Part shown: piece after piece, positions 1-7,278 of the stretch
Position numbering within the stretch: position 1 is the stretch's first letter
Layout of the letters: the number at the start of each line of letters is the position of its first letter
Assembly: GCA_022483045.1 (NCBI GenBank)
Contig: JAKVOA010000001.1
Coordinates: 581,750 to 645,749, forward strand
DNA from: Oscillospiraceae bacterium
GTDB lineage: Bacteria; Bacillota; Clostridia; Oscillospirales; Acutalibacteraceae
Length of the DNA stretch: 64,000 bases
Direction of reading: 5' to 3'
The notes under the pieces: model-generated
Databases searched by the model: none
What the model saw: only the letters and a program-made list of their open reading frames with translations
Told to the model about the DNA's origin: nothing
Program-made: the position numbers and the translations under genes

Positions 1-969
1 ACTGTCCGGAAAATGCTGCGTTTCCAGGCAGACAGCAGTGTGTGGCAGAAGGGGAGAGCCATCGCGACCTTTACTGCCTTCGCCAAAGCTGTTTGCTGTA
101 TACAACTGCATGCCAGGCTGATCGGTAAAGACCAGCATACGAATGCCGCGAGTTTTGTTGCAGACTTCGGCGGCTCTGCGCATGCCGGTGCCATTTAAAA
201 CAAAGCAGTGGTCGTAGCCACCACAGTGATGCAGCAACGGCTCGTCTTTGGCAATGTCCTGTCCAATCGGCTTAAAGCTGCGGAAATCTTCTGCAGTGCC
301 GTCGACCGGCAGCACTTTTCCGGTCGGAAGCAGGCTGTCGTCCGCTGCTAGGAAAGAATCTGCATTTAACTGCAGGACAGACGCCAAGAGCTCTTCACTG
401 CTCTCTGCACCTAAAGTAAAGAAAGAGTGGTTAGTCAAATTCAGGTAAGTCGTTTTGCTGCACTCGGCACGGTAGTCGATGATGACCGCGTTGTCCGTGG
501 TCAGGCAGTAAGTGACAGAAACACTGCAGGTGCCGGGAAAGCCCTGGTCGCCGTCCGGGCTGGTGCAGGTAAAGGTAATGGAGGGCGCGTCCGTGCTGTT
601 GTCGCGGTGCTTACAGCGCCAGTTGCGGGAAGAAAAGCCATCGCTGCCGCCATGCAGCGTGTTAAGCCCCTCGTTTTTATCAAGGGTGTATGTTTTGCCG
701 CCAATATCAAAAGTACCGCCGGCAATGCGGTTGGCATAGCGGCCCACTGCGGTGCCCAGGTAGTCGCCTGGTGCTGCGTATTCGTCCAGTGTGCTGTGTC
801 CCAGCACCATTTCTGCAAAGTTCCCGTCGCGGTCTGGCATGCGCAGAGAGGCAATGCGTGCGCCGTAGGAAAGCAGCGTCAGCGAGGCACCAGCGGCGTT
901 TTTCAGTGTATAAGCGGAAACGGCGGTGCCGTTTTGCAAAGTACCGAAAGAATTTTCTGTAATGCTCAT
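1..969 (-). CDS. galM: Aldose 1-epimerase (galactose mutarotase), 3' end beyond the window
   Basis: Interconverts alpha and beta anomers of aldohexoses, feeding sugar kinases in the cytoplasm. The first 323 codons are present and the frame is still open at base 1, where the protein reads LETQHFPDS; the family is usually about 345 residues, so some 20 are missing. Visible family marks are GRYANRIAGG (about residue 75), the His-containing NHSFFTL (about residue 175) and the LETQ glutamate near the end, which corresponds to the catalytic base. Start ATG at 967-969 has GGAG upstream. It lies 18 bp behind the glucokinase on the same strand, so the two probably form one transcript: mutarotation then phosphorylation of glucose. 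Confidence 0.9.
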   Translation of the reverse strand, partial: MSITENSFGTLQNGTAVSAYTLKNAAGASLTLLSYGARIASLRMPDRDGNFAEMVLGHSTLDEYAAPGDYLGTAVGRYANRIAGGTFDIGGKTYTLDKNEGLNTLHGGSDGFSSRNWRCKHRDNSTDAPSITFTCTSPDGDQGFPGTCSVSVTYCLTTDNAVIIDYRAECSKTTYLNLTNHSFFTLGAESSEELLASVLQLNADSFLAADDSLLPTGKVLPVDGTAEDFRSFKPIGQDIAKDEPLLHHCGGYDHCFVLNGTGMRRAAEVCNKTRGIRMLVFTDQPGMQLYTANSFGEGSKGRDGSPLLPHTAVCLETQHFPDS

Positions 970-987
970 TTTTCTATCTCCTGTCCC

Positions 988-1947
988 TCAGGCGGTTCCC
1001 AGCAGAGCCGCACCGATAATGCCGGCGTCATTGCCAAGCTTTGCAATGCACACCTCAGTTTGTTTGGCGTTAGGCACTAAGAAAGTTTCGTCCTTTATGA
1101 ATTCGCGCAGCGGCTTGAGCAGGGTATCTTTTTCGTTGCAGATGCCGCCGCCGATGCAGATGCGGTCTGGTTGGAAGATGTTGATGCAGTTGACAATGCC
1201 CGTGCCGAGGTCGCGGATAAACATATCCACGGCTTTTTGGCCGAGCGGGTCGCCGGCGCGCATAGCGTCAAAGGCGGTGCGGCCATTGATTTTCGTCAGG
1301 TCGCCGCCAACAATCTGCCAGATCGGCGAGGTTTTGTCTTTTGAGGTCAGCATGACTTCCTCTGTTGTGCGGATAAGTCCGGTTGCAGAGGCATAGGCTT
1401 CCCAGCAACCGCGGCGGCCGCAGGTGCAGGGACGGCCGTCTACCGCAATGACCTGGTGCCCCAGCTCGCCGGCGGCGCCGTTGCAGCCGGAGTAAATTTT
1501 GCCATCAATGATAATGCCGCCGCCGATGCCGGTGCCCAGTGTAATAGCCAGTGCATTTGCGGTGCCCTCCAATGCGCCGGCCTTATACTCGCCGAAAGCG
1601 GCAGCATTCGCATCATTTTCCACCAGCACTTTTTTGCCCTGCAGGCGCTCACTGAGCTGCTCTGCCAGAGGGTAGTTGTGCAGGTTTAGGTTGCCGGAAA
1701 AGCCAACAACACCCTTTTCGCTGTCGATGCTGCCGGGGGAGCCAACACCAATCCACGGTACGTCGATCAGGGTCAGGTTGGCGGCCTGCAGGGCCTGCAG
1801 CGCGGTCCTTGCCAGCTGCTCGGTCAGTTCGTTTTCCGGGCAGGGGACCCGGGTGTGATTTTTTGCGCTTGAAATCAGATTGTAGTTCTCATCAATGACG
1901 CCAACGGCGATGTTTGTGCCGCCAAGGTCAATACCAAGATAGTACAT
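988..1947 (-). CDS. glcK: ROK-family glucokinase
   Basis: Phosphorylates glucose to glucose-6-phosphate with ATP. The 319-residue protein begins MYYLGIDLGGTNIAVG, the ROK phosphate-binding loop, and carries the zinc-binding ROK signature CTCGRRGCWEAYAS around residue 180. VENDANAAAFGE (about residue 110) and LGTGIGGGIIIDG are the sugar and phosphate site segments. The start at 1947 is chosen over an upstream in-frame ATG at 1995 because GGAGG sits 12 bp before it and residue 1 then begins the conserved fold. There is no DNA-binding N-terminus, so it is a kinase and not a ROK repressor. It leads the transcript with galM. Confidence 0.93.
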   Translation of the reverse strand: MYYLGIDLGGTNIAVGVIDENYNLISSAKNHTRVPCPENELTEQLARTALQALQAANLTLIDVPWIGVGSPGSIDSEKGVVGFSGNLNLHNYPLAEQLSERLQGKKVLVENDANAAAFGEYKAGALEGTANALAITLGTGIGGGIIIDGKIYSGCNGAAGELGHQVIAVDGRPCTCGRRGCWEAYASATGLIRTTEEVMLTSKDKTSPIWQIVGGDLTKINGRTAFDAMRAGDPLGQKAVDMFIRDLGTGIVNCINIFQPDRICIGGGICNEKDTLLKPLREFIKDETFLVPNAKQTEVCIAKLGNDAGIIGAALLGTA

Positions 1948-2012
1948 AAAACAATACACCCTCCTTGTAAAAAGACAGAGACTTAAAACATTCAATTTTA
2001 TGTATTTTATTT

Positions 2013-2041
2013 AGTATACCGTTTTATTTACAGAAAGTAAA
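2013..2041 (-). promoter_or_regulatory. Putative sigma-A promoter for glcK-galM
   Basis: On the minus strand TTTACT, 17 bp, TATACT. It lies about 65 bp upstream of the glucokinase start and back to back with the promoter of the sugar transferase. Confidence 0.55.
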
Positions 2042-2067
2042 TAACAGAAAGAAAACCGACAGAAAAA

Positions 2068-2097
2068 TTGAATCTATTTTGCGCGGTGTGTTATAAT
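2068..2097 (+). promoter_or_regulatory. Putative sigma-A promoter for the sugar transferase
   Basis: TTGAAT, 18 bp, TATAAT. The reading frame of the following gene is open through this promoter, so the real start must lie downstream, in agreement with the GTG at 2164. Confidence 0.6.
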
Positions 2098-2163
2098 GCT
2101 ACTGCACCGGTTGCTGCCGGGCGTGGCGAAACCGCAGAAATACAGACGAAATGGGGAGTTTGT

Positions 2164-2841
2164 GTGCAGTATGAAGACCTGCCAGACTACATGAAAAATC
2201 CAGATACCAAAAATTATTTTGAAAAATTGCAGCACCGCCGCGGCACGCTGGCTGCCAAGCGGCTGTTTGACATTGTTGTATCCTTCCTTATCCTGGTGGT
2301 GCTGTCGCCTCTGCTGCTGATTACCGCAGCTGCAGTAAAAATCGACTCACGCGGGCCGGTGTTTTACCGGCAGGAACGCATCGGCCGCTTTGGCAGGCCA
2401 TTTCGTATTTTTAAGTTCCGTACCATGGTGCAGGATGCCGATAAAAAAGGCCTTGCCATCACGGTGGGCGAGGACCCGCGCATCACGCGGGTGGGGCATG
2501 TGATTCGCAAATGCCGTTTGGATGAGTTTGCACAGGTGCTCAATGTTTTGGGCGGTAGCATGAGCTTGGTTGGCCCCCGGCCAGAAGTGCCTAAATATGT
2601 AAAAGCATACCGAGATGCTTATATGCCGACTTTGCTGGTGCGCCCGGGCGTCACCGCGCCCAGCAGCATTCATTTCCGCAATGAAGACGAAATTTTAGCC
2701 GCTTCCAAATTAGACCCAGAAACAGCCTATGTCGAGGAAATCCTGCCTACTAAAATGCAGCTCAATCTGCAGTATATCGATTCTATTTCGGTAGGCAGCG
2801 ACATCAAAGTGATGTTCGACACCGTGCGCGCGGTATTCTAG
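2164..2841 (+). CDS. Bacterial sugar transferase (polyprenyl-phosphate sugar-1-phosphate transferase)
   Basis: Transfers a sugar-1-phosphate from a nucleotide sugar to undecaprenyl phosphate, the first step of an envelope polysaccharide or glycan repeat unit. The 225-residue protein has one membrane segment at about residues 35-57, followed by the family signature: FYRQERIGRFGRPFRIFKFR, then TVGEDPRITRVGHVIRK and LDEFAQVLNVLGGSMSLVGP with the PRPE motif. This is the minimal catalytic domain without the large N-terminal membrane domain of WbaP-type enzymes. GTG at 2164 has GGGGAG five bases upstream; an in-frame TTG at 2068 is the promoter's -35 box. No other glycan genes are adjacent, so the substrate cannot be named. 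Confidence 0.88.
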   Translation: MQYEDLPDYMKNPDTKNYFEKLQHRRGTLAAKRLFDIVVSFLILVVLSPLLLITAAAVKIDSRGPVFYRQERIGRFGRPFRIFKFRTMVQDADKKGLAITVGEDPRITRVGHVIRKCRLDEFAQVLNVLGGSMSLVGPRPEVPKYVKAYRDAYMPTLLVRPGVTAPSSIHFRNEDEILAASKLDPETAYVEEILPTKMQLNLQYIDSISVGSDIKVMFDTVRAVF

Positions 2842-2893
2842 TATATTTGCTTTTCCCTCTGCATAAAGTTCCTGTATAAGGGAGGGGGAAGCT

Positions 2894-3697
2894 TTGTATC
2901 TGCTCTTTAAAAAGAAGAACCTTTTGCTGGTGCTGCTTGCGGCTGCGGCCGCAGCCGCACTACTGACAGCGGCACACAGCCGGCTTGCCAGCGTGGCAGT
3001 TTCCGCGAAAGCCCCCAGCCCAAACTGGGGGCTTTCTTTTCAGGAGAAAGGAAAACAGCCGATCGGCAATGCTTCACCGCAGTATCTCAAGCAGTATAAT
3101 GCCTATTTTTTAGGGAATGCGCAGGAGAAAAAACTGTATTTGACTTTTGATGCGGGCTACGAGGCCGGCTATACGCCGAAAATTTTAGATGCGCTGAAAA
3201 AACACCATGTCAAGGCAACCTTTTTCGTGGTAGGTAATTATCTGCAGACCAGCCCGGACCTGGTGCGCCGTATGACAGCGGAGGGGCACACCGTGGGCAA
3301 CCATACCTGGCACCATTATGATATGTCAAAAATTTCTGACCCAGCGGTTTTTGAAAAGGAATTGCGTTCCGTGGAGGAAAAGTATAAAGAAATTACCGGA
3401 AAGCCGATGCAGCGGGTCTATCGACCACCACAGGGGCGCTACAGTGAAAAGAATTTGCAGCAGGCGCAGAAATTGGGCTACAAAACTTTTTTCTGGAGTC
3501 TCGCCTATGTTGATTGGTACAAAGACAAACAGCCCAGCAAAGAAGAGGCTTTTGGGAAAATTATACCCCGCACACATCCCGGTGCAGTGGTACTGCTGCA
3601 CAGTACGTCAAAGACCAACGCGGATATTTTAGATGAGCTGATGACTAAATGGGAGCAGATGGGCTATACGTTTGGTCTGGCGTCGCAAATTCATTGA
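2894..3697 (+). CDS. pdaA: PdaA-like polysaccharide deacetylase
   Basis: Likely de-N-acetylates muramic acid in peptidoglycan, the step leading to muramic-delta-lactam in spore cortex. A 267-residue exported protein: membrane/signal segment at residues 9-27, linker, then a NodB domain. Motif 1 is LTFDAGYEAGYT, with the D-A pair typical of PdaA in place of D-D; motif 2 is NHTWHH, whose histidines bind the metal; motif 3 is RPPQGRYS; a C-terminal VLLHS supplies the last histidine. The start is TTG at 2894 behind GGAGGGGG. It lies 52 bp after the sugar transferase and ends in its own terminator, so both may be one unit. PdaA suggests a spore former. Confidence 0.88.
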   Translation: MYLLFKKKNLLLVLLAAAAAAALLTAAHSRLASVAVSAKAPSPNWGLSFQEKGKQPIGNASPQYLKQYNAYFLGNAQEKKLYLTFDAGYEAGYTPKILDALKKHHVKATFFVVGNYLQTSPDLVRRMTAEGHTVGNHTWHHYDMSKISDPAVFEKELRSVEEKYKEITGKPMQRVYRPPQGRYSEKNLQQAQKLGYKTFFWSLAYVDWYKDKQPSKEEAFGKIIPRTHPGAVVLLHSTSKTNADILDELMTKWEQMGYTFGLASQIH

Positions 3698-3815
3698 AGC
3701 GCACGATCCTTCCGGTCTGCAATTTGCTGTTTCTAGGCGTATCAATGAAACTTGACGGAACGGGTCCGAGCGCAGGGGGCAGATAGCGAAATGCTTCAAT
3801 TATTGCAAATATTAT

Positions 3816-3856
3816 AAAAAGGCCCCCGGAAGCAGTGCTTTCCGAGGGCCTTTTTT
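3816..3856 (+). terminator. Rho-independent terminator after pdaA
   Basis: AAAAAGGCCC and GGGCCTTTTTT arms with an inner CGGAA/TTCCG extension and a U-tract. Confidence 0.85.
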
Positions 3857-4252
3857 GCAAAGTCGGATTGTAAAAACGCCGCGGTATCCGCCGCAGAGCC
3901 TTGCAGAACAGAAACCATCAAAGAAAAAGCTGCTACAGCGGCAAACGGCCACATACCGGCTTTACACGCAAAGAATAGCTTGCTGTCTTGCACTGCTGCT
4001 TGTTTTCCCTATGTCATCAGCAGAGAAACAATACATTATTTATATTTTAAACACAGGCAGCCTAAGCTTCCCGAAAATGGATGCTGCTGTGGGCTCGCTT
4101 TTGGAATTTATAACTTTTCTGATATCCATATCATATGCTTTATCAAAATGCAGCAGCTTTCTCGTATGGAAAAGTGAGAGAAGCGCGCTTTTTGCAGAGT
4201 ACTAGAACGATGGTCCCCTCTGGGGATGCTTTCGGGTCTTAACTCGTAAAAC
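3857..4252. other. Intergenic stretch without a recognised gene
   Basis: About 400 bp between two terminators. Only short open frames are present, none with a convincing ribosome binding site and family resemblance. A small TCCCC/GGGGA hairpin lies near 4213-4226. Nothing else is seen. Confidence 0.5.
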
Positions 4253-4293
4253 AAAAAATCCCCGGAAGCCTTTAAATAACTGGCTTTCCGGGG
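4253..4293 (-). terminator. Terminator of tRNA-Leu
   Basis: Reading the minus strand, CCCCGGAAAGCC and GGCTTCCGGGG arms, an 11-nt loop, then A and six T. It starts directly after the tRNA 3' end. Confidence 0.85.
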
Positions 4294-4294
4294 G

Positions 4295-4381
4295 TGGTGC
4301 CGCTGACCGGGGTTGAACCGGTACGATATTGCTATCGAGGGATTTTAAGTCCCTTGCGTCTGCCAATTCCGCCACAGCGGC
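4295..4381 (-). tRNA. tRNA-Leu (anticodon TAA)
   Basis: The minus strand folds as a class II tRNA: acceptor GCCGCTG pairs with CAGCGGC, the D-arm contains GGCAGACGC, the anticodon arm GGGACTTAAAATCCC carries TAA, a long variable arm follows, and the T-arm GGTTCAACCCC ends in an encoded CCA. It reads UUA leucine codons. Confidence 0.95.
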
Positions 4382-4491
4382 AGGTGACTTGCCTGCATTT
4401 CGCTAAATATCATAGCATTTAAATAGAGAATTGTCAAACAAAGTATGCGGTGCGGCAGGGACGAAAGGGCAGCGTCCCTTTGTCACATAGC

Positions 4492-5382
4492 TCAAGAGAG
4501 ATACTCTTTTTCCAGGCGCAGCATCATCTGCGCGTAGCGCCGAAAACAGGTGTTGCTGCGGCCGGCCTGCGCGTCCTGCACGCAGGGGAAGATGACCGTT
4601 TCCCACAGGGAACGGTAGACTGCTTCCGGGGCAGGGGAGGCATCTATTTTGGCAGTGATGGCGGGAGCAAATGCGTAGTATTCCTGAATCGCCAAGGGGC
4701 CCGCCGGCTGATGGCACAGCCAGTTGTCACGAAAAGCGCGCAGAGTTTGCAGTTCGCGGCAGTTGTCCGGTTTGTGCAGGGAGCCGCAAACCGCGGTGGT
4801 GATGTAGCAGGCCCGCTTGCGCCAGCCGTTGTTGATGCAGTCATAGCCGACGGCATTCAGTGGTTCTTTCGGGTATTTGCTGTTCCAAATCTTTAAAAAT
4901 TCATCCATTACCGCGGCAGCTTCCGGTACCTGACTGTCGTGCAGGGACGGCAGCAGATAGACTGTAAGCATTAGGCGGTAGGAAAAAAAGGCACTATTGT
5001 GGCTGCTGCGGATATGTCGAATAGACAGTTCATCTGCAATGCGGGACATCAGCGCCTGTGCAAAGGCATGGCAGTCCTCTGCCTGCACCCCACGCAGCGC
5101 TTCCAGCGGAACACCGAGGCGGCTGCTGTAGTCTGCAAAATAATCAGGGTAGTCTTTTTTGGTAAAGGACGGTTCGCCATTTTCAAAGTGGAACAGGGCG
5201 GGTTCCAGCGCAGCAAGCGCGCTTTGCAGCTTTTCGCCGCCATCCGGTTCGGCAGCAGTAGGTGTAAACAGCGCCTTTAGGTCAATGGGCTTTGCGCAGT
5301 ACATGCAGACCACATGATCTACATTCTCAGGCACCTGCAGTTCCAACCCACAATAGGGGCAGTGAATGGTACGGTAAGTCAT
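4492..5382 (-). CDS. Zinc-ribbon protein with CFI-box-like C-terminal domain
   Basis: Function unknown. The 296-residue protein opens with a zinc ribbon, HCPYCGLEL and VVCMYCAKP (CxxC twice, residues 8-30). The middle is acidic and helical. The C-terminus contains ACYITTAVCGSLHKPDNC followed by LRAFRDNWL and IQEYYAFAPAI, the pattern I know as the CFI-box domain found at the C-terminus of many Firmicutes proteins. No signal peptide or membrane segment is seen, so it is probably cytosolic. ATG at 5382 has AAAGGAGG upstream. It is a single-gene unit facing tRNA-Leu; no clear terminator is seen before the tRNA. Confidence 0.75.
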   Translation of the reverse strand: MTYRTIHCPYCGLELQVPENVDHVVCMYCAKPIDLKALFTPTAAEPDGGEKLQSALAALEPALFHFENGEPSFTKKDYPDYFADYSSRLGVPLEALRGVQAEDCHAFAQALMSRIADELSIRHIRSSHNSAFFSYRLMLTVYLLPSLHDSQVPEAAAVMDEFLKIWNSKYPKEPLNAVGYDCINNGWRKRACYITTAVCGSLHKPDNCRELQTLRAFRDNWLCHQPAGPLAIQEYYAFAPAITAKIDASPAPEAVYRSLWETVIFPCVQDAQAGRSNTCFRRYAQMMLRLEKEYLS

Positions 5383-5533
5383 GAGGGCAGCCTCCTTTCC
5401 GGTGAAGATTGGTTTACATATTCTCTTACAAAATTAAAGTATAACAGAAGTTTTTTGAGAAAACAAGTCTGCATAACGCATATCATAATCTGTTTACAGA
5501 ATCTTTACAGCTAAAAAACACAACTTGTACTGT

Positions 5534-5562
5534 TTGACTTTAAAATGGATTTATGATAAAAT
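5534..5562 (+). promoter_or_regulatory. Putative sigma-A promoter for citrate synthase
   Basis: TTGACT, 17 bp, TAAAAT, about 80 bp before the GTG start. Confidence 0.6.
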
Positions 5563-5643
5563 TTAAAAATATACTTTTGCAGAGTAAAATGGAAAAGTCT
5601 GCAAAATAACATGGGCGTATGCAGATATTTGTGAGGAAAGAGA

Positions 5644-7032
5644 GTGAGCCGTTTGGTAAAAACAACCGCCGTGGATGATTTTTTTGAGGTTACCCCGGAA
5701 ATTGAAAAACTGACGCAGCTGTGCGTCAAAAGCAGTTCCATAGACCCTGACCTATATGGAAAATATGATGTAAAGCGTGGTCTGCGCGATATCAACGGCG
5801 AAGGCGTGCTGTGCGGTCTGTCGGAAATCGGCGAAGTGAAAGCCAAAAAGACCGTCAATGGCAAAAAAGTACCGATCCCCGGTGAATTATATTACCGTGG
5901 CATTTCTATTAATGACCTGACACGCGGTTTCCTTACGGAAAAGCGCTTTGGTTTTGAGGAGACAGCGTACCTGCTGCTCTTTGGAGATCTGCCCACCGCC
6001 GCGCAGCTGGAGGCTTTTCGCGGCCTGCTGAACCGCTACCGCACGCTGCCCACCAACTTTGTGCGCGACATTATTATGAAAGCGCCAAGCTGTGACATGA
6101 TGAATACCCTGGCGCGCAGTGTCTTGACCCTGTATGCCTATGACGAAAAGGCAAATGACACCAGTTTGGAGAACACGCTGCGGCAGTGCATCGAAATGAT
6201 TGCGCTGTTTCCTCAGCTGGCAGTGTACGGCTACCAGGCTTATGCCCACAACGCCGACCCCAGCAAGCCGTTTTTCATTCACACTCCGCGCAATGACCTT
6301 TCCACAGCGGAAAACATTCTGTATATGCTGCGCATTGACAACAAATATACAGAATTAGAGGCTCGCATTCTCGACCTTGCACTGGTGCTGCATGCAGAGC
6401 ACGGCGGCGGTAACAACTCTACCTTTACCACCCATGTGGTTGCTTCCTCCGGCACAGACACCTATTCGGTGATTGCAGCGGCGCTCAGCTCTTTGAAAGG
6501 CCCGAAACACGGCGGTGCAAACATCAAGGTTGTGCGCATGTTTACCGACATGATGCACGAAGTGAAAGATTGGGAAGACGAAGAAGAGGTCGGCAGTTAT
6601 CTGCGCCGCCTGCTGCACGGCGAAGCCTTTGACCGAAAGGGCCTTATTTATGGCATGGGACATGCGGTGTATAGCATCAGCGACCCGCGTGCGCAGATTT
6701 TCCGTAAATTTGTAGAGCGGCTTTCTGTAGAAAAAGGCAAGCAAAAAGAATATGGCCTGTACGCTATGGTTGGCCGCCTTGCCCCACAGATTATTGCGCA
6801 GGAGCGTAAAACCTATAAAGGTGTCAGTGCAAACATCGATTTTTACTCCGGCTTTGTTTACTACATGCTCGGTTTGCCGATTGAGCTGTACACGCCGGTC
6901 TTTGCCATGGCGCGTATCGCCGGATGGAGCGCTCACCTTTTGGAAGAACGCATCAATGAGGGCAAGATTATTCGTCCGGCATACAAAACAGTGGCCCCGC
7001 ACCGCAGCTATGTGCCCCTGGATCAGCGCTGA
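5644..7032 (+). CDS. gltA: Citrate synthase (Si type)
   Basis: Condenses oxaloacetate and acetyl-CoA to citrate. The 462-residue protein has the citrate synthase fold: GVLCGLSEIGEV near the N-terminus, LHAEHGGGNNSTFTTHV (about residues 250-266), KGPKHGGANIKVV with one catalytic histidine (about residue 284), GMGHAVYSISDPRAQ with a second (about residue 339), and NIDFYSGFVYYMLGLP with the catalytic aspartate. The N-terminus is about 50 residues longer than in E. coli, as in a clostridial branch of the family. Start GTG at 5644 follows GAGGAAAGAGA. No aconitase or isocitrate dehydrogenase is nearby, so it probably serves glutamate synthesis. Confidence 0.93.
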   Translation: MSRLVKTTAVDDFFEVTPEIEKLTQLCVKSSSIDPDLYGKYDVKRGLRDINGEGVLCGLSEIGEVKAKKTVNGKKVPIPGELYYRGISINDLTRGFLTEKRFGFEETAYLLLFGDLPTAAQLEAFRGLLNRYRTLPTNFVRDIIMKAPSCDMMNTLARSVLTLYAYDEKANDTSLENTLRQCIEMIALFPQLAVYGYQAYAHNADPSKPFFIHTPRNDLSTAENILYMLRIDNKYTELEARILDLALVLHAEHGGGNNSTFTTHVVASSGTDTYSVIAAALSSLKGPKHGGANIKVVRMFTDMMHEVKDWEDEEEVGSYLRRLLHGEAFDRKGLIYGMGHAVYSISDPRAQIFRKFVERLSVEKGKQKEYGLYAMVGRLAPQIIAQERKTYKGVSANIDFYSGFVYYMLGLPIELYTPVFAMARIAGWSAHLLEERINEGKIIRPAYKTVAPHRSYVPLDQR

Positions 7033-7054
7033 AACTTCTTCGGTGCATTCTCCC

Positions 7055-7083
7055 TTGACAGTTTCCGTCAAAACTCGTATACT
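7055..7083 (+). promoter_or_regulatory. Near-consensus sigma-A promoter in the gltA-pepP gap
   Basis: TTGACA, exactly 17 bp, TATACT; one of the strongest promoter matches in the window. Predicted transcription start is near 7090, about 190 bp before pepP and 60 bp after gltA. Confidence 0.75.
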
Positions 7084-7089
7084 ATTTGA

Positions 7090-7239
7090 AGCCTGCTTTT
7101 CAGGCGGCCCGCGGGCTGCCAAAAGAGTGGAACCTTTCAAATAGTTCATTCTGTAAAAAATAGATATCTGCGGTATGGCTGTACCGCTGAAACAGGAAAA
7201 GCTCATCCGAAGGGCAGGTTGCTTCGGGTGAGCTTTTTT
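7090..7239 (+). ncRNA. Candidate structured RNA (small RNA or riboswitch-like leader of pepP)
   Basis: About 150 nt between a near-consensus promoter and an intrinsic terminator, with no open frame of note. Visible helices: GCCTG/CAGGC (about 7091-7105), the self-complementary GGCGGCCCGCGGGCTGCC (7103-7120), GCGGTA/TACCGC (7170-7187) and the terminator stem. A 9-bp inverted repeat, CTATTTGAA and TTCAAATAG, brackets the first two but begins inside the -10 box, so it may act in DNA. The order of promoter, folded leader, terminator and pepP fits either an independent small RNA or attenuation of pepP. I do not recognise a known riboswitch, 6S or SRP consensus. Confidence 0.4.
7197..7239 (+). terminator. 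Terminator upstream of pepP
   Basis: GCTCATCCGAAG and CTTCGGGTGAGC arms (one G-U pair), 9-nt loop, flanked by AAAA and TTTTTT. It ends 39 bp before the pepP start. Confidence 0.85.
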
Positions 7240-7278
7240 CTGCGCGGCGTTTTCCCTTGCCGCAGGAAGGGAGAAACA

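Noticed and set aside
427-1080. 217-codon plus-strand frame at the left edge
   Set aside because: Opposite galM and the 3' end of glcK, both of which carry family motifs.
3796-3993. 65-codon minus-strand frame with a hydrophobic stretch
   Set aside because: Its end overlaps the pdaA terminator stem, it has no ribosome binding site, and no family resemblance.
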